DNA from: Dryocosmus kuriphilus
Taxonomy: Eukaryota; Arthropoda; Insecta; Hymenoptera; Cynipidae
Direction of reading: 5' to 3'
Length of the DNA: 64,000 nt
Assembly (NCBI GenBank): GCA_038277395.1
Contig: CM076191.1
Coordinates: 98,691,588 to 98,755,587, forward strand
The notes beneath the pieces are model-generated. The model did not search any database, was not told where the DNA came from, and saw nothing but the letters and a program-made list of their open reading frames with translations. The first letter of the stretch is position 1; each line of letters starts with the position of its first letter. The translations under genes and the position numbers were made by a program. Below are positions 28,701 to 40,378 of this stretch, in pieces.

Positions 28701-30650
28701 GAACATTAAAAAAGAGGTACACTTTTTTTGATTTTGTGTATGTATTTGACCGTCTACGTTCATGGAAGCGCTGGTTCCCGGAGTTTTTGTCGATTTCGAC
28801 CAACGCGCGGGCACTTTTTTACCAATATTATAGTTTGCGATGGTATCTCTGGACTATATGTTGAAAAATATAAACATTAAAAGAGGTACACTTTTTTTTG
28901 TGTGTACAATTACCGTCTACGTTCATGGAAGCGCTGGTTCCCGGAGTTTTTGTCGATTTCGACCAACGCGCGGGCACTTTTTTACCAATATTATAGTTTG
29001 CGATGGTATCTCTGGACAATATGTTGAAAAATATAAACATTAAAAGAGGTACACTTTTTTGATTTTGTATGTATTTAGACCGTCTACGTTCATGGAAGCG
29101 CTGGTTCCCGGAGTTTTTGTCGATTTCGACCAACGCGCGGGCACTTTTTTTACCAATATTATAGTTTGCGATGGTATCTCTGGACAATATGTTGAAAAAT
29201 ATAAACATTAAAAGAGGTACACTTTTTTGATTTTGTGTACAATTTTGACCGTCTACGTTCATGGAAGCGCTGGTTCCCGGAGTTTTTGTCGATTTCGACC
29301 AACGCGCGGGCACTTTTTTACCAATATTATAGTTTTTGCGATGGTATCTCTGGACTATATGTTGAAAAATATAAACATTAAAAGAGGTACACTTTTTTGA
29401 TTTGTGTATGTATTTAGACCGTCTACGTTGATGGAAGCGCTGGTTCCCGGAGTTTTTGTCGATTTCGACCAACGCGCGGGCACTTTTTTACCAATATTAT
29501 AGTTTGCGATGGTATCTCTGGACTATATGTTGAAAATATAAAACATTAAAAAGAGGTACACTTTTTTGATTTTGTATGTATTTGACCGTCTACGTTCATG
29601 GAAGCGCTGGTTCCCGGAGTTTTTGTCGATTTCGACCAACGCGCGCGCGGGCACTTTTTTTACCAATATTTATAGTTTGCGATGGTATCTCTGGACTATA
29701 TGTTGAAAAATATAAACATTAAAAAGGTACACTTTTTTTTAATTTTGTGTACAAATAGACCGTCTACGTTCATGGAAGCGCTGGTTCCCGGAGTTTTTGT
29801 CGATTTCGACCAACGCGCGGGCACTTTTTTACCAATATTATAGTTTGCGATGGTATCTCTGGACAATATGTTGAAAAATATAAACATTAAAAGAGGTACA
29901 CTTTTTTGATTTGTGTATGTATTTGACCGTCTACGTTCATGGAAGCGCTGGTTCCCGGAGTTTTTGTCGATTTCGACCAACGCGCGGGCACTTTTTTACC
30001 AATATTATAGTTTGCGATGGTATCTCTGGACTATATGTTGAAAAATATAAACATTAAAAAAAGGTACACTTTTTTGATTTTGTGTATGTATTTGGACCGT
30101 CTACGTTCATGGAAGCGCTGGTTCCCGGAGTTTTTGTCGATTTCGACGACCAACGCGCGGGCACTTTTTTACCAATATTATAGTTTGCGATGGTATCTCT
30201 GGACTATATGTTGAAAAATATAAACATTAAAAAGAGGTACACTTTTTTGATTTTGTGTACAATTAGACCGTCTACGTTCATGGAAGCGCTGGTTCCCGGA
30301 GTTTTTGTCGATTTCGACCAACGCGCGGGCACTTTTTTACCAATATTATAGTTTGCGATGGTATCTCTGGACTATATGTTGAAAAATATGAACATTAAAA
30401 AGAGGTACACTTTTTTGATTTGTGTGTACAATTTGGACCGTCTACGTTCATGATGGAAGCGCTGGTGCCCGGAGTTTTTGTCGATTTCGACCAACGCGCG
30501 GGCACTTTTTTTACCAATATTATAGTTTGCGATGGTATCTCTGGACTATATGTTGAAAAATATAAACATTAAAAAGAGGTACACTTTTTTTTGATTGTGT
30601 GTACAATTAGACCGTCTACGTTGATGGAAGCGCTGGTTCCCGGAGTTTTT

Positions 30651-30670
30651 GTCGATTTCTCCCAACCAAC
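30651..30670 (+). repeat. Disrupted inner dyad and box in one monomer
   Basis: The core reads GTCGATTTCTCCCAACCAAC instead of GTCGATTTCGACCAAC. The right inner arm TCGAC and the TTCG of the CENP-B-like motif are destroyed, and a four-base gain (TCCC/AACC) is seen. It is one of the few copies with altered core bases. Confidence 0.75.
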
Positions 30671-33289
30671 GCGCGGGCACTTTTTTACCAATATTATAGT
30701 TTGCGATGGTATCTCTGGACAATATGTTGAAAAATATAAACATTAAAAGGAGGTACACTTTTTTGATTTTGTGTGTACAATTAGACCGTCTACGTTGATG
30801 GAAGCGCTGGTTCCCGGAGTTTTTGTCGATTTCGACCAACGCGCGGGCACTTTTTTACCAATATTATAGTTTGCGATGGTATCTCTGGACTATATGTTGA
30901 AAAATATAAACATTAAAAGAGGTACACTTTTTTGATTTTGTGTACATTTAGACCGTCTACGTTCATGGAAGCGCTGGTTCCCGGAGTTTTTGTCGATTTC
31001 GACCAACGCGCGGGCACTTTTTTACCAATATTATAGTTTGCGATGGTATCTCTGGACTATATATGTTGAAAAATATAAACATTAAAAGAGGTACACTTTT
31101 TTGAATTGTTGTACAATTTGACCGTCTACGTTCATGGAAGCGCTGGTTCCCGGAGTTTTTGTCGATTTCGACCAACGCGCGGGCACTTTTTTTACCAATA
31201 TTATAGTTTGCGATGGTATCTCTGGACTATATGTTGAAAAATATAAACATTAAAAGAGGTACACTTTTTTGATTTTGTATGTATTTGGACCGTCTACGTT
31301 CATGGAAGCGCTGGTTCCCGGAGTTTTTGTCGATTTCGACCAACGCGCGGGCACTTTTTTTACCAATATTATAGTTTGCGATGGTATCTCTGGACTATAT
31401 GTTGAAAAATATATAACATAAAAAAGAGGTACACTTTTTTGATTTTGTGTACAATTAGACCGTCTACGTTCATGGAAGCGCTGGTTCCCGGAGTTTTTGT
31501 CGATTTCGACCAACGCGCGGGCACTTTTTTACCAATATTATAGTTTGCGATGGTATCTCTGGACTATATGTTGAAAATATATGAACATTAAAAAGGTACA
31601 CTTTTTTGATTTTGTATGTACAATTGGACCGTCTACGTTCATGGAAGCGCTGGTGCCCGGAGTTTTTGTCGATTTCGACCAACGCGCGGGCACTTTTTTA
31701 CCAATATTATAGTTTGCGATGGTATCTCTGGACTATATGTTGAAAAATATAAACATTAAAAAGAGGTACACTTTTTTGATTTTGTGTATGTATTTTTAGA
31801 CCGTCTACGTTCATGGAAGCGCTGGTTCCCGGAGTTTTTTTGTCGATTTCGACCAACGCGCGGGCACTTTTTTACCAATATTATAGTTTGCGATGGTATC
31901 TCTGGACTATATGTTGAAAAATATAAACATTAAAAAGAGGTACACTTTTTTTGATTTTGTGTGTATTTGGACCGTCTACGTTGATGGAAGCGCTGGTTCC
32001 CCGGAGTTTTTGTCGATTTCGACCAACGCGCGGGCACTTTTTTACCAATATTATAGTTTGCGATGGTATCTCTGGACTATATGTTGAAAAATATAAACAT
32101 TAAAAAGAGGTACACTTTTTTTGATTGTGTGTACAATTAGACCGTCTACGTTCATGGAAGCGCTGGTTCCCGGAGTTTTTGTCGATTTCGACCAACGCGC
32201 GGGCACTTTTTTTTACCAATATTATAGTTTGCGATGGTATCTCTGGACTATATGTTGAAAAATATAAACATTAAAAGAGGTACACTTTTTTGATTTTGTG
32301 TACAATTAGACCGTCTACGTTCATGGAAGCGCTGGTTCCCGGAGTTTTTGTCGATTTCGACCAACGCGCGGGCACTTTTTTACCAATATTATAGTTTGCG
32401 ATGGTATCTCTGGACTATATGTTGAAAAATATAAACATAAAAAGAGGTACACTTTTTTTGATTGTGTGTATGTATTTGGACCGTCTACGTTCATGGAAGC
32501 GCTGGTTCCCGGAGTTTTTGTCGATTTCGACCAACGCGCGGGCACTTTTTTACCAATATTATAGTTTGCGATGGTATCTCTGGACTATATGTTGAAAAAT
32601 ATAAACATTAAAAGAGGTACACTTTTTTTGATTTTGTGTGTACAATTTGGACCGTCTACGTTCATGGAAGCGCTGGTTCCCGGAGTTTTTGTCGATTTCG
32701 ACCAACGCGCGGGCACTTTTTTACCAATATTATAGTTTGCGATGGTATCTCTGGACTATATGTTGAAAAATATAAACATTAAAAAGAGGTACACTTTTTT
32801 TTTTGATTTTGTATGTATTTGGACCGTCTACGTTCATGGAAGCGCTGGTTCCCGGAGTTTTTGTCGATTTCGACCAACGCGCGGGCACTTTTTTACCAAT
32901 ATTATAGTTTGCGATGGTATCTCTGGACTATATGTTGAAAAATATAAACATTAAAAGAGGTACACTTTTTTGATTTTGTATGTATTTTAGACCGTCTACG
33001 TTCATGGAAGCGCTGGTGCCCGGAGTTTTTGTCGATTTCGACCAACGCGCGGGCACTTTTTTACCAATATTATAGTTTGCGATGGTATCTCTGGACTATA
33101 TGTTGAAAAATATAAACATTAAAAAAGAGGTACACTTTTTTGATTTTGTATGTATTAGACCGTCTACGTTCATGGAAGCGCTGGTTCCCCCCGGAGTTTT
33201 TGTCGATTTCGACCAACGCGCGGGCACTTTTTTACCAATATTATAGTTTGCGATGGTATCTCTGGACTATATGTTGAAAAATATAAACA

Positions 33290-33458
33290 TTAAAAGAGGT
33301 ACACTTTTTTGATTTTGTGTGTACAATTAGACCGTCTACGTTCATGGAAGCGCTGGTTCCCGGAGTTTTTGTCGATTTCGACCAACGCGCGGGCACTTTT
33401 TTACCAATATTATAGTTTGCGATGGTATCTCTGGACAATATGTTGAAAAATATGAACA
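33290..33458 (+). repeat. Reference B-type monomer (169 bp)
   Basis: This copy carries the complete set of B markers: GTGTGTACAATTAG spacer, TTCATGG, GGTTCCC, ACAATATG and TATGAAC. It is two bases longer than the C-type because of the spacer. The T at monomer position 67 puts a mismatch in the third pair of the outer dyad stem, leaving only CCCG/CGGG. Confidence 0.88.
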
Positions 33459-36400
33459 TTAAAAGAGGTACACTTTTTTGATTTTGTATGTATTTGGACC
33501 GTCTACGTTGATGGAAGCGCTGGTTCCCGGAGTTTTTGTCGATTTCGACCAACGCGCGGGCACTTTTTTACCAATATTATAGTTTGCGATGGTATCTCTG
33601 GACTATATGTTGAAAAATATAAACATTAAAAGAGGTACACTTTTTTTGATTGTGTACAATTAGACCGTCTACGTTCATGGAAGCGCTGGTTCGGAGTTTT
33701 TGTCGATTTCGACCAACGCGCGGGCACTTTTTTACCAATATTATAGTTTGCGATGGTATCTCTGGACTATATGTTGAAAAATATAAACATTAAAAAGAGG
33801 TACACTTTTTTGATTGTGTGTGTAAATTAGACCGTCTACGTTCATGGAAGCGCTGGTTCCCGGAGTTTTTGTCGATTTCGACCAACGCGCGGGCACTTTT
33901 TTACCAATATTATAGTTTGCGATGGTATCTCTGGACAATATATGTTGAAAAATATAAACATTAAAAAGGTACACTTTTTTGATTTTGTATGTATTTAGAC
34001 CGTCTACGTTCATGGAAGCGCTGGTTCCCGGAGTTTTTGTCGATTTCGACCAACGCGCGGGCACTTTTTTACCAATATTATAGTTTGCGATGGTATCTCT
34101 GGACTATATGTTGAAAAAATATGAACATTAAAAAGAGGTACACTTTTTTTGATTTTGTGTATGTATTAGACCGTCTACGTTCATGGAAGCGCTGTTCCCG
34201 GAGTTTTTGTCGATTTCGACCAACGCGCGGGCACTTTTTTACCAATATTATAGTTTGCGATGGTATCTCTGGACTATATGTTGAAAAATATAAACATAAA
34301 AAGAGGTACACTTTTTTTATTTTGTGTGTACAATTAGACCGTCTACGTTCATGGAAGCGCTGGTTCCCGGAGTTTTTGTCGATTTCGACCAACGCGCGGG
34401 CACTTTTTTACCAATATTATAGTTTGCGATGGTATCTCTGGACTATATGTTGAAAAATATAAACATTAAAAAGAGGTACACTTTTTTGATTGTGTGTACA
34501 ATTTTGACCGTCTACGTTCATGGAAGCGCTGGTTCCCGGAGTTTTTGTCGATTTCGACCAACGCGCGGGCACTTTTTTACCAATATTATAGTTTGCGATG
34601 GTATCTCTGGACAATATGTTGAAAAATATAAACATTAAAAAGAGGTACACTTTTTTGATTTTGTATGTATTTGGACCGTCTACGTTGATGGAAGCGCTGG
34701 GTTCCCGGAGTTTTTGTCGATTTCGACCAACGCGCGGGCACTTTTTTTACCAATATTATAGTTTGCGATGGTATCTCTGGACAATATGTTGAAAAATATG
34801 AACATTAAAAGAGGTACACTTTTTTGATTTTGTGTGTATTTGGACCGTCTACGTTGATGGAAGCGCTGGTGCCCGGAGTTTTTGTCGATTTCGACCAACG
34901 CGCGGGCACTTTTTTACCAATATTATAGTTTGCGATGGTATCTCTGGACAATATGTTGAAAAATATAAACATTAAAAAGAGGTACACTTTTTTTTTTGTG
35001 TATATATTTAGACCGTCTACGTTCATGGAAGCGCTGGTGCCCGGAGTTTTTGTCGATTTCGACCAACGCGCGGGCACTTTTTTACCAATATTATAGTTTG
35101 CGATGGTATCTCTGGACTATATGTTGAAAATATATGACATAAAAAGAGGTACACTTTTTTGATTTTGTGTACAATTAGACCGTCTACGTTCATGGAAGCG
35201 CTGGTTCCCGGAGTTTTTGTCGATTTCGACCAACGCGCGGGCACTTTTTTACCAATATTATAGTTTGCGATGGTATCTCTGGACTATATGTTGAAAAATA
35301 TAAACATTAAAAAGAGGTACACTTTTTTGATTTTGTATGTACAATTAGACCGTCTACGTTGATGGAAGCGCTGGTTCCCGGAGTTTTTGTCGATTTCGAC
35401 CAACGCGCGGGCACTTTTTTACCAATATTATAGTTTGCGATGGTATCTCTGGACTATATGTTGAAAAATATAAACATTAAAAAGAGGTACACTTTTTTTG
35501 ATTTTGTATGTATTTAGACCGTCTACGTTCATGGAAGCGCTGGTTCCCGGAGTTTTTGTCGATTTCGACCAACGCGCGGGCACTTTTTTACCAATATTAT
35601 AGTTTGCGATGGTATCTCTGGACTATATGTTGAAAAATATAAACATTAAAAGAGGTACACTTTTTTAATTGTGTGTACAATTAGACCGTCTACGTTCATG
35701 GAAGCGCTGGTTCCCGGAGTTTTTGTCGATTTCGACCAACGCGCGGGCACTTTTTTACCAATATTATAGTTTGCGATGGTATCTCTGGACTATATGTTGA
35801 AAATATAAACATTAAAAAAAGGAGGTACACTTTTTTAATTTTGTGTGTACAATTAGACCGTCTACGTTCATGGAAGCGCTGGTTCCCGGAGTTTTTGTCG
35901 ATTTCGACCAACGCGCGGGGGCACTTTTTTTTTACCAATATTATAGTTTGCGATGGTATCTCTGGACAATATGTTGAAAATATATAACATTAAAAAGAGG
36001 TACACTTTTTTTTGATTTTGTATGTATTTGGACCGTCTACGTTGATGGAAGCGCTGGTGCCCGGAGTTTTTGTCGATTTCGACCAACGCGCGGGCACTTT
36101 TTTACCAATATTATAGTTTGCGATGGTATCTCTGGACTATATGTTGAAAAATATAAACATTAAAAGAGGTACACTTTTTTTGATTTTGTGTGTATTTAGA
36201 CCGTCTACGTTCATGGAAGCGCTGGTTCCCGGAGTTTTTGTCGATTTCGACCAACGCGCGGGCACTTTTTTACCAATATTATAGTTTGCGATGGTATCTC
36301 TGGACAATATGTTGAAAAATATAAACATTAAAAGAGGTACACTTTTTTGATTTTGTATGTATTTGGACCGTCTACGTTCATGGAAGCGCTGGTGCCCGGA

Positions 36401-37160
36401 GTTTTTGTCGATTTCGACCAACGCGCGGGCACTTTTTTTTTTACCAATATTATAGTTTGCGATGGTATCTCTGGACTATATGTTGAAAAATATAAACATT
36501 AAAAAGAGGTACACTTTTTTGATTTTGTGTACATTTAGACCGTCTACGTTGATGGAAGCGCTGGTTCCCGGAGTTTTTGTCGATTTCGACCAACGCGCGG
36601 GCACTTTTTTACCAATATTATAGTTTGCGATGGTATCTCTGGACTATATGTTGAAAAATATAAACATTAAAAGAGGTACACTTTTTTGATTTGTGTACAA
36701 TTAGACCGTCTACGTTCATGGAAGCGCTGGTTCCCGGAGTTTTTGTCGATTTCGACCAACGCGCGGGCACTTTTTTACCAATATTATAGTTTGCGATGGT
36801 ATCTCTGGACTATATGTTGAAAAATATAAACATTAAAAAGAGGTACACTTTTTTTATTTTGTATATATTTTAGACCGTCTACGTTGATGGAAGCGCTGGT
36901 GCCCGGAGTTTTTGTCGATTTCGACCAACGCGCGGGCACTTTTTTACCAATATTATAGTTTGCGATGGTATCTCTGGACTATATGTTGAAAAATATAACA
37001 TTAAAAAGAGGTACACTTTTTTTTGATTTGTGTACAATTAGACCGTCTACGTTCATGGAAGCGCTGGTGCCCGGAGTTTTTGTCGATTTCGACCAACGCG
37101 CGGGGCACTTTTTTACCAATATTATAGTTTGCGATGGTATCTCTGGACTATATGTTGAAA

Positions 37161-37240
37161 ATATAAACATAAAAAAGGTACACTAAAAAAGGTACTTTTT
37201 TGCGATGGTTTTGGTAAACATTGTGTGTTGTGTAATTTAG
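37161..37240 (+). repeat. Strongly rearranged monomer, patchwork of satellite pieces
   Basis: After ATATAAACAT the copy has AAAAAAGGTACAC, then a second AAAAAAGGTAC. A T tract runs straight into TTGCGATGGT, which is normally about 110 bases further along the unit. TTTGGTAAACATTGTGTGTTGTGTAATTTAG follows before the normal ACCGTCTACG. This is the longest stretch in the window that does not follow monomer order. Every recognisable piece is still satellite, joined at short T or A matches, so template switching is the simplest reading. Confidence 0.75.
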
Positions 37241-39212
37241 ACCGTCTACGTTGATGGAAGCGCTGGTGCCCGGAGTTTTTGTCGATTTCGACCAACGCGC
37301 GGGCACTTTTTTACCAATATTATAGTTTGCGATGGTATCTCTGGACAATATGTTGAAAAATATAAACATTAAAAGAGGTACACTTTTTTGATTTTGTATG
37401 TATTTTTGACCGTCTACGTTCATGGAAGCGCTGGTTCCCGGAGTTTTTGTCGATTTCGACCAACGCGCGGGCACTTTTTTACCAATATTATAGTTTGCGA
37501 TGGTATCTCTGGACTATATGTTGAAAAATATAAACATTAAAAGAGGTACACTTTTTTGATTTTGTATGTATTTAGACCGTCTACGTTCATGGAAGCGCTG
37601 GTGCCCGGAGTTTTTGTCGATTTCGACCAACGCGCGGGCACTTTTTTACCAATATTATAGTTTGCGATGGTATCTCTGGACTATATGTTGAAAAATATAA
37701 ACATTAAAAGAGGTACACTTTTTTGATGTATGTATTTGACCGTCTACGTTGATGGAAGCGCTGGTTCCCGGAGTTTTTGTCGATTTCGACCAACGCGCGG
37801 GCACTTTTTTACCAATATTATAGTTTGCGATGGTATCTCTGGACTATATGTTGAAAAAATATATAACATTAAAAGAGGTACACTTTTTTGATTTTGTATG
37901 TATTTAGACCGTCTACGTTCATGGAAGCGCTGGTGCCCGGAGTTTTTGTCGATTTCGACCAACGCGCGGGCACTTTTTTACCAATATTATAGTTTGCGAT
38001 GGTATCTCTGGACTATATGTTGAAAAATATAAACATTAAAAAGAGGTACACTTTTTTTGATTTTGTATGTATTTTAGACCGTCTACGTTGATGGAAGCGC
38101 TGGTGCCCGGAGTTTTTGTCGATTTCGACCAACGCGCGGGCACTTTTTTTACCAATATTATAGTTTGCGATGGTATCTCTGGACTATATGTTGAAAAAAT
38201 ATAACATTAAAAAGAGGTACACTTTTTTTGATTTTGTGTGTACAATTAGACCGTCTACGTTCATGGAAGCGCTGGTGCCCGGAGTTTTTGTCGATTTCGA
38301 CCAACGCGCGGGCACTTTTTTACCAATATTATAGTTTGCGATGGTATCTCTGGACTATATGTTGAAAAATATAAACATTAAAAGAGGTACACTTTTTTGA
38401 TTTTGTATGTATTTAGACCGTCTACGTTCATGGAAGCGCTGGTTCCCGGAGTTTTTGTCGATTTCGACCAACGCGCGGGCACTTTTTTACCAATATTATA
38501 GTTTGCGATGGTATCTCTGGACTATATGTTGAAAAATATAAACATTAAAAGAGGTACACTTTTTTGATTTTGTGTACATTTAGACCGTCTACGTTCATGG
38601 AAGCGCTGGTTCCCGGAGTTTTTGTCGATTTCGACCAACGCGCGGGCACTTTTTTTACCAATATTATAGTTTGCGATGGTATCTCTGGACTATATGTTGA
38701 AAAATATAAACACTTAAAAAGGTACACTTTTTTGATTTTGTGTGTATTTGGACCGTCTACGTTCATGGAAGCGCTGGTTCCCGGAGTTTTTGTCGATTTC
38801 GACCAACGCGCGGGCACTTTTTTACCAATATTATAGTTTGCGATGGTATCTCTGGACTATATGTTGAAAAATATAAACATTAAAAGAGGTACACTTTTTT
38901 TGATTTGTGTATGTATTTGACCGTCTACGTTGATGGAAGCGCTGGTGCCCGGAGTTTTTGTCGATTTCGACCAACGCGCGGGCACTTTTTTACCAATATT
39001 ATAGTTTGCGATGGTATCTCTGGACTATATGTTGAAAAATATAAACATTAAAAGAGGTACACTTTTTTGATTTTGTATGTATTTAGACCGTCTACGTTGA
39101 TGGAAGCGCTGGTGCCCGGAGTTTTTGTCGATTTCGACCAACGCGCGGGCACTTTTTTTACCAATATTATAGTTTGCGATGGTATCTCTGGACTATATGT
39201 TGAAAAATATAA

Positions 39213-39380
39213 ACATAAAAATACACTTTTTTGATTTGTGTATGTATTTAGACCGTCTACGTTCATGGAAGCGCTGGTTCCCGGAGTTTTTGTCGATTTC
39301 GACCAACGCGCGGGCACTTTTTTACCAATATTATAGTTTGCGATGGTACACTTATGTTGAAAAATATTTGGTACACTTTT
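39213..39380 (+). repeat. Shortened monomer with two internal jumps
   Basis: AAACATAAAAATACAC at 39,211-39,226 lacks GAGG. The same unit later reads GATGGTACACTTATGTTG in place of GATGGTATCTCTGGACTATATGTTG, and AAATATTTGGTACAC in place of the normal unit end. GGTA occurs at monomer positions 9-12 and 133-136, so the GGTACACTT piece looks copied in through a four-base match. Confidence 0.75.
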
Positions 39381-40378
39381 TTGATTTTGTATGTATTTTA
39401 GACCGTCTACGTTCATGGAAGCGCTGGTGCCCGGAGTTTTTGTCGATTTCGACCAACGCGCGGGCACTTTTTTACCAATATTATAGTTTGCGATGGTATC
39501 TCTGGACTATATGTTGAAAAATATAAACATTAAAAAGAGGTACACTTTTTTGATTTTGTATACAATATTTGGACCGTCTACGTTGATGGAAGCGCTGGTG
39601 CCCGGAGTTTTTGTCGATTTCGACCAACGCGCGGGCACTTTTTTTACCAATATTATAGTTTGCGATGGTATCTCTGGACTATATGTTGAAAAATATAAAC
39701 ATTAAAAAGAGGTACACTTTTTTGATTTTGTATGTATTTGGACCGTTACGTTCATGGAAGCGCTGGTTCCCGGAGTTTTTGTCGATTTCGACCAACGCGC
39801 GGGCACTTTTTTTACCAATATTATAGTTTGCGATGGTATCTCTGGACTATATGTTGAAAAATATAAACATTAAAAGAGGTACACTTTTTTGATTTTGTAT
39901 GTATTTGGAGACCGTCTACGTTGATGGAAGCGCTGGTGCCCGGAGTTTTTGTCGATTTCGACCAACGCGCGGGCACTTTTTTACCAATATTATAGTTTGC
40001 GATGGTATCTCTGGACTATATGTTGAAAAATATAAACATTAAAAGAGGTACACTTTTTTGATTTTGTGTGTACAATTAGACCGTCTACGTTGATGGAAGC
40101 GCTGGTTCCCGGAGTTTTTGTCGATTTCGACCAACGCGCGGGCACTTTTTTACCAATATTATAGTTTGCGATGGTATCTCTGGACTATATGTTGAAAATA
40201 TAAACATTAAAAAAGGTACACTTTTTTGATTTTGTGTGTACAATTAGACCGTCTACGTTCATGGAAGCGCTGGTTCCCGGAGTTTTTGTCGATTTCGACC
40301 AACGCGCGGGCACTTTTTTACCAATATTATAGTTTGCGATGGTATCTCTGGACAATATGTTGAAAAATATAAAATTAT

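Larger units (their letters stand above)
19747..40378 (+). repeat. Block B: mixed monomers with TACAATT / TTCATGG / GGTTCCC variants
   Basis: All copies now read TATCTCTGG and nearly all ATATGTTG. Many carry a set of block-specific changes: a spacer GTGTGTACAATT in place of GTATGTATTT (two bases longer), GTTCATGG in place of GTTGATGG (position 52) and GGTTCCCGG in place of GGTGCCCGG (position 67). Others keep the GATGG and TATGTATTT forms, and the two kinds are interspersed. ACAATATG (position 146) and TATGAAC (position 163) are further polymorphisms. The last TACAATT copy is at about 40,245, the last TTCATGG at about 41,620 and the last GGTTCCCC at about 42,640. The right boundary is therefore a gradient and my limit is approximate. 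Confidence 0.88.
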
